Source: Blastococcus tunisiensis (lineage in GTDB: Bacteria; Actinomycetota; Actinomycetes; Mycobacteriales; Geodermatophilaceae). Taken from it: 64,000 nucleotides of DNA. Below, piece by piece: positions 9,926-19,793 of the stretch (its first letter is position 1; every line of letters begins with the position of its first letter). The translations under genes were made by a program, and so were the position numbers. The stretch lies in NCBI RefSeq assembly GCF_900112815.1, contig NZ_FOND01000001.1:156816-220815 (forward strand), in the 5' to 3' direction. The notes beneath the pieces are model-generated. The model searched no databases and was not told the origin of the DNA. It worked only from the letters and a program-made list of their open reading frames with translations.

Positions 9926-11010
9926 TCATCGCACGTCCCAGGTGTCGTTGCCGGCGAGCAGGGCGTCGAGGTCGGCCGGTTCCTGCACGCGCGCCACGTC
10001 GATCTGCTCGGCCATCATCGCGTCGTAGGTGGGCTTCTGCACCGACCGGAAGACGCCCATGGGCGTGTAGCGCAGGTCCTGGCTGGAGAGCCGGGACAGC
10101 GCGAACGCGTAGGCCGGGTTCTCCCGGTGCGCGTCGTGGACGACGATCTCGGCCTGGTCGACCTGGTTGGTCTCGGCGATCCGCAGCCCGCCGAAGTCGT
10201 CGCGCACGACGCAGGAGGCGCCGTCCGGGCCGAACACCAGCGGCTCGCCGTGGACGAGCGGGATGGACCACTGGGTACCGGTGGCCGGGTCCTTGAGCAG
10301 CTCGAACGCGCCGTCGTTGAAGATGTTGCAGTTCTGGTAGATCTCCACCAGCGAGGTGCCCTGGTGCTCGGCGGCCTGCCGCAGCACCTCGGTCAGCCCC
10401 TTGCGGTCGGAGTCCATCGCCCGGCCCACGAAGGTGGCGTCGGCGCCCAGCGCCAGCGACACCGGGTTGAACGGCGCGTCGATCGAGCCCATCGGCGTGG
10501 ACTTGGTGACCTTGCCGACCTCGGAGGTGGGCGAGTACTGGCCCTTGGTGAGCCCGTAGATCCGGTTGTTGAACAGCAGGATCGTCAGGTTGATGTTGCG
10601 GCGCAGCGCGTGGATCAGGTGGTTGCCGCCGATGGAGAGCGCATCCCCGTCGCCGGTCACCACCCACACCGACAGGTCGGGACGGGAGGCGGCCAGGCCG
10701 GTGGCGATCGCCGGGGCGCGGCCGTGGATCGAGTGCATCCCGTAGGTGTTCATGTAGTAGGGGAAGCGGCTGGAGCAGCCGATCCCGGACACGATCACCA
10801 TGTCCTCGCGGGCGATGCCGAGGCTCGGCAGGAAGCTCTGGACCGCGTTGAGGATGACGTAGTCACCGCAGCCGGGGCACCAGCGCACCTCCTGGTCGGT
10901 CTTGAAGTCCTTGCCCTTGAGCTCGGTCTGCTTGGGACCGTGGGCGTCGACCGAGTGCGCGATCGCGTCCGCGATGGGGCCTTCGGCGGGCATGCCGAGT
11001 TCGACGGTGG

Positions 11011-11014
<4 letters not shown>
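9926..11014 (-). CDS. korB: 2-oxoacid:ferredoxin oxidoreductase, beta subunit
   Basis: A 362-residue thiamine-diphosphate-binding subunit. With the alpha-gamma subunit it oxidatively decarboxylates a 2-oxoacid, probably 2-oxoglutarate, to its CoA ester and reduces ferredoxin. Evidence includes WCPGCGDYVIL with cysteines for the Fe-S cluster, SGIGCSSRFPYYMNTYGMHSIHGRAPAIATG, and the ThDP motif GDGDALSIGG...NIN. GTG at 11014 overlaps the alpha stop by 4 bases (GTGA). In mycobacteria KorAB supplements or replaces 2-oxoglutarate dehydrogenase in the TCA cycle. Confidence 0.94.
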
Positions 11015-12984
<1,970 letters not shown>

Positions 12985-13156
12985 CAGTGGTGTACCTCCA
13001 CCGGCCGAGGTTACGTGCGTGCGTCCGCGCCCGGGGTGTGGATCCGGACACGAGGTTCTTCGGGTCCCCTAACAGGGCGACGTGGTTCCTCATTCCGACG
13101 GGCGAGTGCGGCCCGGGGCGGGGAACGGCCTCCCGGGGCGCGGCGTTGGACCGGTC

Positions 13157-14032
13157 GTGACGCGCTGGAACAACGGGCTGAAGACTGCCGTCCTGCTCGG
13201 TGCCATGGGGGGCCTGATCCTCTTCGCCGGCTATCTGATCGGGGGCAACGGCGGGCTGCTCATCGCCCTCGTGATCGCCTTCGGCCTCAACGGCTACGCC
13301 TACTTCAACTCCGACAAGCTGGCGTTGCGCGCGATGCGGGCGTTCCCGGTGACCGAGACCCAGGCGCCGCAGCTCTACGCGATGGTGCGCGAGCTGGCCA
13401 CGGAGGCCCGCCAGCCCATGCCGCGGCTGTACGTGAGCCCCACCAACCAGCCGAACGCGTTCGCGACCGGCCGCAACCCGCGCAACGCGGCGGTCTGCGT
13501 CACCCAGGGCATCCTCGAGCTGCTCGACCGCCGCGAGCTGCGCGGCGTGCTGGCCCACGAGCTCTCGCACGTCTACAACCGCGACATCCTGATCAGCTCG
13601 GTCGCCGGCGCCATGGCCACGGCGATCACCTACCTGGCGCACATGGCGATGTTCGCCGCGCTGTTCGGCGGCCGGTCCGACGACCGGGGGGGCGGCAACG
13701 CCCTCGGCGGGCTGCTGCTCATCGTGCTCGGCCCGCTCGCCGCGGGCCTGGTGCAGATGGCGGTCAGCCGCAGCCGGGAGTTCCAGGCCGACGCCTCCGG
13801 CGCGGCCCTCTCGCAGGACCCGCTGGCCCTGGCCAGCGCGCTGCGCAAGATCGAGCGCGGCGCCTCGGCGCTCCCGCTGCCGCAGGACGACCGGCTGGTC
13901 ACCCAGAGCCACCTCATGATCGCCAACCCGTTCCGTGGCGGTGGCATGGCCACGATGTTCGCCTCGCACCCGCCGATGCCCCAGCGGATCGCCCGGCTCG
14001 AGCAGCTGGCCCGGGAGCTGGGCCAGCGCTGA
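13157..14032 (+). CDS. htpX: HtpX-type membrane zinc protease (M48)
   Basis: A 291-residue membrane metalloprotease of the M48B family that degrades damaged membrane proteins. Two N-terminal helices lie at residues ~10-50. The zinc motif [10 protein letters not shown] follows [11 protein letters not shown], two more helices follow, and the third zinc ligand Glu lies in [13 protein letters not shown]. It ends with [18 protein letters not shown], characteristic of HtpX. GTG 13157 ([10 protein letters not shown]) is chosen because family members begin this way; the ribosome site is weak. It is divergent from korA and convergent with pstS. Confidence 0.93.
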   Translation: MTRWNNGLKTAVLLGAMGGLILFAGYLIGGNGGLLIALVIAFGLNGYAYFNSDKLALRAMRAFPVTETQAPQLYAMVRELATEARQPMPRLYVSPTNQPNAFATGRNPRNAAVCVTQGILELLDRRELRGVLAHELSHVYNRDILISSVAGAMATAITYLAHMAMFAALFGGRSDDRGGGNALGGLLLIVLGPLAAGLVQMAVSRSREFQADASGAALSQDPLALASALRKIERGASALPLPQDDRLVTQSHLMIANPFRGGGMATMFASHPPMPQRIARLEQLARELGQR

Positions 14033-14050
14033 CCCGAGCACCGGCCCGGG

Positions 14051-15151
14051 TCAGGTGGCCCGGACGGCGTCGATGGCGGCGAGGGCTTGCTCGCGGAGGC
14101 CGTCGGAGATGGGGGCAGAGCCGGCGACCTCGGCGGCGGCCCGCTGGCCCTCCTCGCTGACCACGTAGGTCATGAAGGCCCGCAGCCGCTCGGCGACGTC
14201 CGGCTCGTCGTACTCCATGCAGCCGATGTGGTAGCTGACCAGCACGATCGGGTACTCGCCGGACCCGGCGGTGTCCCGGTCCAGGTCGATGACGACGTCG
14301 TGCTGCCCCCGGCCCTCGACGCGTGGGGAGTTCTGCACGACGGCCGCGGCGGCCTCGGCCGACGGTGCCACGAACTCCTCGCCGACGCCGATGCGGGCGA
14401 CCCCGAGGTTCCCGGCCTGGCTGAGGTCGGCGTAGCCGATGGTGCCCTGCCCGCCGCCGACGGCGGCCACGACGCCGGAGTTCCCCTGGGCGGCCTCGCC
14501 CCCGGGCACCGGCCAGCCGCCGTCGGGCTCGTGCGGCCAGACGCCGCCGGCCGCCTCGGCGAGGTAGTCGGTGAAGTTCTCGGTGGTGCCGGACTCGTCG
14601 CTGCGGTTGACCGGGGTGATGGGCAGGTCGGGCAGCCGGGCGCCGGGGTTGTCCGCGGCGATGGCCGGGTCGTCCCACCGGGTGATCCGCTGGTCGAAGA
14701 TGCCGGCCAGCGTCTCGGGGGAGAGGTTCAGCTCGTCGACCCCGTCGAGGTTGTAGACCACGGCGATGGGCGAGATGTAGTTCGGCAGCTCGAACACCCC
14801 CGAGGGGCCGCAGCGCTCCTCGGCCTCGGCGAGCTCCTCGTCGTCCAGCGCGGCGTCGGAGCCGGCGAAGTCGGTCCCACCGGCCAGGAACTGCTCCCGC
14901 CCGCCGCCGGAGCCGATCGGGTCGTAGCTGACGGTCAGCTCCGGCTGCACGGCGGTGAACCCGGCGGTCCAGCCCTGCATCGCCGCCTGCTGGGCGCTGG
15001 AGCCGGCACCGACGAGCGTCCCGCTGATCCGGTCGACGCCCTCGGCCACCACGCCCCGCTCGTTGGGCGGGACGTAGGTGGCCACGAAGACGACGGCGCC
15101 GCCCAGGGCGACGGCGCCGGTCAGGGCGGTGAGGGTGCTCCGGCGGGTCAC
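14051..15151 (-). CDS. pstS: PstS-family phosphate-binding protein, orphan
   Basis: A 366-residue periplasmic-type phosphate binding protein of the high-affinity ABC transporter. Binding-site signatures are GAGSSAQQAAMQGW, YDPIGSGGGREQFLAGGTDFAGSDA, NRSDESGTTENFTDYL, and GTIGYAD. The N-terminus is a hydrophobic signal/anchor without the lipobox cysteine usual in actinobacterial PstS. No pstC, pstA or pstB is beside it, so it is an orphan here. GTG 15151 has GGAAGG upstream. The mobile element ends only 68 bp upstream of this start, so its former promoter region may now lie beyond the element. Confidence 0.9.
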   Translation of the reverse strand: MTRRSTLTALTGAVALGGAVVFVATYVPPNERGVVAEGVDRISGTLVGAGSSAQQAAMQGWTAGFTAVQPELTVSYDPIGSGGGREQFLAGGTDFAGSDAALDDEELAEAEERCGPSGVFELPNYISPIAVVYNLDGVDELNLSPETLAGIFDQRITRWDDPAIAADNPGARLPDLPITPVNRSDESGTTENFTDYLAEAAGGVWPHEPDGGWPVPGGEAAQGNSGVVAAVGGGQGTIGYADLSQAGNLGVARIGVGEEFVAPSAEAAAAVVQNSPRVEGRGQHDVVIDLDRDTAGSGEYPIVLVSYHIGCMEYDEPDVAERLRAFMTYVVSEEGQRAAAEVAGSAPISDGLREQALAAIDAVRAT

Positions 15152-15219
15152 ACGGGGCCTTCCACGATCGGTGCCGCCCGGTCGGGCGGCGGTGCCACGA
15201 CCCTACGGCGACCCGGATC

Positions 15220-15238
15220 AGCGGTAGTTGTCGAACTG
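15220..15238. other. Left attachment site (core repeat)
   Basis: The 19-mer agcggtagttgtcgaactg is identical to 40533-40551. Read on the minus strand it is codons QFDNYR plus T of the yajQ stop. Here it is followed outward by GA, giving TGA, presumably the original yajQ stop. Flanking bases on both sides differ from the right copy, so the core is exactly 19 bp. Confidence 0.92.
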
Positions 15239-15341
15239 ATCCGGGGTGTACGGCTGTGCGCGGTGAACGATGGAACGCGGGTGTGAGCTGGGGTTTCATG
15301 GTTTGGCGATGTTGGCCGACGCCGGTGAGAGTTGGTTAAGT

Positions 15342-15380
15342 TGCGGACTTTTTGCGGATTCTGCGGACTGTGTGCGGACT
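15342..15380 (+). repeat. Four TGCGGACT octamers near the left end
   Basis: Octamers start at 15342, 15353 (TGCGGATT), 15362 and 15373, spaced 11, 9 and 11 bp, about one helical turn. Similar arrays lie at 22092-22121 and 40470-40488 in the same orientation. The position 104 bp inside the core suits arm-type binding sites for the integrase or excisionase. The rest of 15239-15581 has no gene I can support and presumably holds the promoter of the next operon. Confidence 0.6.
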
Positions 15381-15581
15381 GACCCGGCCTCATTCGCTGC
15401 TCCTTCCGAGCCGTCCTGACGAGCCGACGAGGCCGCTCGCCAGCCGGCCGTGGTGCCGGCCCGACGGAGGTCGCCGGCAGGGCGCTGCACGTCTGGGCAA
15501 TGCGCCGCCAGGCGGCGCGGTGTGGGAAAATCTCGTGTGACCTTGGGCGCTGCGCGCGTCCGCCCCGACGGAAGGCTCCCC

Positions 15582-16919
15582 GTGCCGCCTGCGGTCCTCG
15601 TCCACCTGAGCGATATCCACTTCCACACAGGCGGCCGAGGTCAGGCCGCCAGGATGAGCGCCGTGCGAACTCATCTGATGCAGGACCTCGCGGCCATGCG
15701 GCACGAACTCGGCAACGCGACCGCTGTAGTGGTGACGGGCGACATTGCCTACAGCGGTGCGCCCGAGGAGTACGACGTGGCCCGCGAGTGGCTGGACCTC
15801 GTGTCCGCCGAGGTGGGCTCGCCGGACTCCCTCGTGCTCACCGTGCCCGGCAACCACGACATCCACTGGCCGTCGATCAGGCCGTCGGCGAAGATCGCCC
15901 GCGAGACCTTGCGCACCTGCCCGATGGAACAACTCACCCCGATGATCGACGAGCTCATCGATGACCCCGACCGCCCGCTGCTGGCTCCCCTGGACAACTA
16001 CAACGAGTTCGCACTGGGCTATCGTTGCGAGGTTCAGGAGGACGGGCTGCCGTGGGAAGCTCCGCTGCCCCTGTCTGACGGCTATCACCTGGCCGTGCGT
16101 GGGTTGACCACCGTCTTCAACAGCGACCGCAACGATGGTCGAGGAACGCTCGTCGTCGGCCGGACGCAGACGAGCCTCCCGATCGATGATCCGGGCGCCG
16201 TTCACCTACTGCTCGCGCACCACGGTCCGGAGGACTGCCGGGACACGACCGAGATCAGGGACCGAATCCGTCATCGGGCGTGGGCACTGCTGTGCGGACA
16301 CCGACATGATCAACGGGTGCAGAACATCAACGGCTGCCTTGAGATCACCGCCGGGGCCGTGCACCCCGAAGAGCAGCCGGGCTACTACCCCACGTACAAC
16401 TGGATCCGCTTCGACGTCGCCTCCGATGGTGCAGGAGGTCACCAGCTCATCGTCGACGTCTGGCAGCGGGTCCTGCGCCCGGAGTGGAACCGCTTCGGTG
16501 CGAGTGGCGAGGGCCCCGGACCGCAGCGCGAGGTGTTCCCGCTGCCTACCCTGTCCGCGGTCACCGCGCCAGTCACGACGCGGCTCGATGGCGCGCTCGT
16601 CCGCGCGCCCCGCAACGAGCCGCAGCCGACCGTGACGGCGGCCGGCAGCGCCGAAGCCGCTCCACGTCCGCCGCTCACCGACGAGGAGGGCCGCGTGGAC
16701 GAGCAGCGAAGGATCGCCCGCGACCTGCTGGACCTGCCGGTCCCGGACCAGGAACGCGTCCTGCTGTTGTGCGGACTGCTTCAACCAACCGACATCGACA
16801 AGGACCACGTGACGATGATCCTCACGGCCCTGGGGCGGGCGGACGCGCCAGGCGCCCTCGCGCGGCTCGCCGCAGCCGTCGCCGACGCACGCGATCGCGG
16901 GCGGGGGCGCAGCGCGTGA
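15582..16919 (+). CDS. Calcineurin-like metallophosphoesterase of a GTPase conflict cassette
   Basis: A 445-residue protein. Residues 1-~310 are a dinuclear metallophosphoesterase: D11-x-H13 in HLSDIHFH, GDIAYSG (53-59), GNHD (90-93), LLAHH (210-214), and GHRHD (239-243). All five metal/catalytic motifs are present, so it should be an active phosphodiesterase or nuclease-type hydrolase. Residues ~330-445 are a charged, likely helical extension. GTG 15582 has GGAAGG 6 bases upstream; GTG 15537 is an alternative. It is first in a five-gene operon and overlaps the next gene by 4 bases. It is the best candidate for the effector of the system, by inference. Confidence 0.85.
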   Translation: MPPAVLVHLSDIHFHTGGRGQAARMSAVRTHLMQDLAAMRHELGNATAVVVTGDIAYSGAPEEYDVAREWLDLVSAEVGSPDSLVLTVPGNHDIHWPSIRPSAKIARETLRTCPMEQLTPMIDELIDDPDRPLLAPLDNYNEFALGYRCEVQEDGLPWEAPLPLSDGYHLAVRGLTTVFNSDRNDGRGTLVVGRTQTSLPIDDPGAVHLLLAHHGPEDCRDTTEIRDRIRHRAWALLCGHRHDQRVQNINGCLEITAGAVHPEEQPGYYPTYNWIRFDVASDGAGGHQLIVDVWQRVLRPEWNRFGASGEGPGPQREVFPLPTLSAVTAPVTTRLDGALVRAPRNEPQPTVTAAGSAEAAPRPPLTDEEGRVDEQRRIARDLLDLPVPDQERVLLLCGLLQPTDIDKDHVTMILTALGRADAPGALARLAAAVADARDRGRGRSA

Positions 16920-17893
16920 ACCCCCTGCTGGCCGACTGGTACAACGAAGTCTCGATCGGCGCGAGCGCCGAGATGATCGCGGCGCGCGGCGCCGCGCTCG
17001 ACGAACTGCTGCCGGACCTGGCCCCGGCCCAGGTCATGGGCCTAGTCGGCCTCGCACACGAACGGGGAGAGGGCGACAGCGACGAGTGGTTCCGCGCGGT
17101 GTTCAAGCGCCACGACGCCTCGTTCCTGATGCGCGAGAACGGCCGGGAGGTCGCGCTGCTAGCCGGCGCTTGCCTGATGGACGTGAGCGCCAGCGGCGGA
17201 GACACCGCCGTCCTCGCGGCGTCGGCGGTAGCCGTGGCGTCACGCCTGGGCTGGAGCAGCGTCGTCGGCGACCTGCCCACCGAGGCGGAGCAGCGGCTCG
17301 TTGATCTGGGCACGTCCCGCCGTCAGCTCACGCGCCCGCCCGCCGCGATTAGGCAGACCGTATGGACCAAGAGTGTGCAGACTGGCGCCGCAAAAGACAT
17401 GGAGGCCGGCGTCACGGCCGAGAGCGTTGCCGCCGCGATCGCCAGGGTCGGCACGGCCGTGAACGCAGCCCTCGAGTCGGCTGCCGCGCAACTCGATGCA
17501 GTGTCGGAGTGGGCTGAGCGGTCCCTCGACCTCTGCGCCGAGGAGAGTGACCTGATGGCGTGGCTGCTCACTGGCCAAAGCAGGACCCTCGGCCTCGCCT
17601 GGAGCGCGGCAGACCCGGCGACCGCGGCGGTCGTCGCCGGCCGCGAGATTGCCGAGCTCCTCGCTCTCGCGCCCGCGCCGCCGCAGGCCGACGCGCTCAT
17701 CGATCAGATGCTCGCGTCGACTCGCTTCCCAAAGCGCGCCGCCGCCGAGCTCGAGCTGCCGCCGCTCGAAGTGCCGGCCGAGCTTGAGTTTCTCGTCCAG
17801 AACGCTCCTTGGGACGGGCAGGACCCGGCCGCGTTGGGACGCCTCAGCCTGCGGCAGGCCGTGCTGCTCGACGTCTGGTCTGGGCTCGAGTGA
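16916..17893 (+). CDS. Helical protein of the GTPase conflict cassette (GASH-like)
   Basis: A 325-residue, almost wholly alpha-helical soluble protein starting VNPLLADWYNEV at a GTG that overlaps the previous stop (GTGA). There is no enzyme motif, signal peptide or membrane segment. Features are many Ala/Leu-rich amphipathic helices and a C-terminal acidic stretch (ELPPLEVPAELEFLVQNAPW). Its place between a phosphoesterase and two P-loop GTPases matches the helical 'GTPase-associated system helical domain' described for predicted GTPase conflict systems. That family assignment rests on context plus general character, not on a motif. It is likely an adaptor. Confidence 0.75.
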   Translation: MNPLLADWYNEVSIGASAEMIAARGAALDELLPDLAPAQVMGLVGLAHERGEGDSDEWFRAVFKRHDASFLMRENGREVALLAGACLMDVSASGGDTAVLAASAVAVASRLGWSSVVGDLPTEAEQRLVDLGTSRRQLTRPPAAIRQTVWTKSVQTGAAKDMEAGVTAESVAAAIARVGTAVNAALESAAAQLDAVSEWAERSLDLCAEESDLMAWLLTGQSRTLGLAWSAADPATAAVVAGREIAELLALAPAPPQADALIDQMLASTRFPKRAAAELELPPLEVPAELEFLVQNAPWDGQDPAALGRLSLRQAVLLDVWSGLE

Positions 17894-18945
17894 CTGCAGG
17901 ACCGGGCGGCACGACCGTCGGCGAGGATCCCGACGACACGGCCGAGCCCGACGACACGCTGGCTGACGAGGAACAGGACGGCGGGCACACGGACAAGGGC
18001 AAGGCGGCCGAGGGCGCGCCGGCCGGGCCCGCTGAGCGGGGCGCGGCAGCCGACCCCGCGGCGAGAGGACGCCACCGCCTGCAACAGAGCGAACGGTCGC
18101 ACTCCGTCCCTTCGGGCGAGGCGCTGACCCCGCAGGAGGCGACGGCTGTACTCGGGGCGCATGGTGCCGAGGTCGTTGTCGTGGTCGGCGAGGTGGACGC
18201 CGGCAAGACGACGCTGCTGGCGGCGGTGTACGAGCGGCTCGCGGCGGGACCGGTCGCCGGGTGGGCTTTCGCCGCGTCCGAGTCGCTGCTGGGGTTCGAA
18301 GCCCGCGCGCACTTCGCGTCAGCGGCGTCGGGCCTGTCCGAGCCCGACACGCCGCGTACCAGCAGATCGACCGAGCGCGTCGCGCTGCACCTGGCCGTGC
18401 GGCACGCCAACGGGCAGCAGCGCCACCTGCTGCTGTCGGACGTTTCCGGCGAGCACGCGAAGGGACTCCTCAAGTACAACCAGCCGGGTGACTACGCCCC
18501 GCTCCTGCGCTCGGCGACGCACGTCCTTCTCTTGATCGACGGGGCCCGCCTGGTCACGACCAGGGGGCAGAACGTGGCGCTCGCCGACGCTAGGACGCTC
18601 CTGCGCGCGGTCGCGGAAGGCCCGGACCTGCGCCCAGCGACTCCCCTCGACATCGTGGTGACGAAGTGGGACCGCTGCGGCGGCGCCGACGGCCTCGATG
18701 ATGAGCTCGACGATCTGCTCGCCTGGGCGGCCGGTATCTGGCAACCGGTCACCCTGCGCCGGACCGCTGCCCGGCCTTCGGGGGAGGGGCTCGACGAGCT
18801 GTTCGCGGCGCTGCTCGTGCCAGCGCCTGCCCGCCCGGTGCCCGTGCCCCTCCTGCCGCAATCGCGCAGGCGGCTGCACGGTTTCGTGGCGAACGACGGC
18901 GTTCCGGCGAAGTTCCTGGCCGCAGCCGGGGCAGTGCAGCGATGA
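17890..18945 (+). CDS. P-loop GTPase of conflict cassette (double-GTPase 2-like)
   Basis: A 351-residue GTPase. Residues 1-85 are a disordered acidic/Ala-rich tail. Walker A is GEVDAGKT (100-107), the switch II-like motif is DVSGE (184-188), and the TKWD base-recognition motif is at 258-261. SGEH replaces the DxxGQ of small GTPases, and together with its paired partner this fits the 'double-GTPase' families. The start is a GTG overlapping the upstream stop; the stop overlaps the next ATG. It is likely a nucleotide-dependent switch that licenses the effector, by inference from the family. Confidence 0.82.
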   Translation: MTAGPGGTTVGEDPDDTAEPDDTLADEEQDGGHTDKGKAAEGAPAGPAERGAAADPAARGRHRLQQSERSHSVPSGEALTPQEATAVLGAHGAEVVVVVGEVDAGKTTLLAAVYERLAAGPVAGWAFAASESLLGFEARAHFASAASGLSEPDTPRTSRSTERVALHLAVRHANGQQRHLLLSDVSGEHAKGLLKYNQPGDYAPLLRSATHVLLLIDGARLVTTRGQNVALADARTLLRAVAEGPDLRPATPLDIVVTKWDRCGGADGLDDELDDLLAWAAGIWQPVTLRRTAARPSGEGLDELFAALLVPAPARPVPVPLLPQSRRRLHGFVANDGVPAKFLAAAGAVQR

Positions 18946-19793
18946 GCACCGCCGGAGTGACCATGATCGGCATGCCATCGACAGGGAAGTCGACGTACCT
19001 GGCGGCGCTGTACCAAGCGCTTTCGTCGCCGCCGCGGGCGTCGGCTCCGCGACTGGCGCGGCAGCCCGAGACCCGGGCCTACCTCGAAGAGCTCAGGCAG
19101 GCTTGGCTGCGCGGGGAGCCGATGGGGCGAACGTCTTCGAACAGCGGAGAGCTGGTCGAACTCGATGTCGAGTTCCCGGAGGGGCCTGGCAGCGTCCGCC
19201 TCGCCGTCCCGGACATTGCCGGCGAGACCTTTGAGAACATCGTGGTCAAGCGGCGGGCGGACGGGACGGCGACAGAACTCGTCCATGAAGCCGACGGGCT
19301 CCTGCTGTTCACCCATCCGGACCACCAGCGTCCCAGAGTGACCATCGCGGCCCTCAAGCAGATGCAGGACCTGGTGGGCGACGATGCTGCGCCGCTGCCC
19401 GGCGACGGGGAGACACCGTTCGACCCTCGCGGGCTGCCCGGTGAGGTCCACCTGATCGAGCTGCTGCAGTGGGCGGTGAGGGCCCGAAGGAAGGGCGGCG
19501 GCAGCGACGCCCGACCCTCCCGGGTTGCCTTCATGATCAGCGCCTGGGACCGGGCCGGTGACCGGCCGCCGGGCGACTGGCTGGCGGTCAAGATGCCGAT
19601 GTTGCGGAGCTTCCTGGACGCGCAGCAGGATCGGTTAGTCGTCCAGACCTACGGGGTGTGCGCGCAGGGCGGCGACTACGACGCCGAGCCGATAGCGGAC
19701 CGCCGCCCGCGCGAACGCGCCTATACGTTACTGCCGGACGGATCGCGCTCGGACGACCTGACGGGTCCTCTGCGGTGGGCCGCGCTCGGGTGA
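18942..19793 (+). CDS. P-loop GTPase of conflict cassette (double-GTPase 1-like)
   Basis: A 283-residue GTPase consisting of little beyond the G domain. Walker A is GMPSTGKS (10-17), then DIAGE (91-95) and SAWD (200-203). The DIAGE motif matches DVSGE of the upstream GTPase, so the two are related and probably form a pair. Both nucleotide-binding ends look intact. ATG 18942 overlaps the preceding stop (ATGA); the stop overlaps the GTG of the next gene. Partners are presumably the other GTPase and the GAP1-like protein. Confidence 0.82.
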   Translation: MSTAGVTMIGMPSTGKSTYLAALYQALSSPPRASAPRLARQPETRAYLEELRQAWLRGEPMGRTSSNSGELVELDVEFPEGPGSVRLAVPDIAGETFENIVVKRRADGTATELVHEADGLLLFTHPDHQRPRVTIAALKQMQDLVGDDAAPLPGDGETPFDPRGLPGEVHLIELLQWAVRARRKGGGSDARPSRVAFMISAWDRAGDRPPGDWLAVKMPMLRSFLDAQQDRLVVQTYGVCAQGGDYDAEPIADRRPRERAYTLLPDGSRSDDLTGPLRWAALG

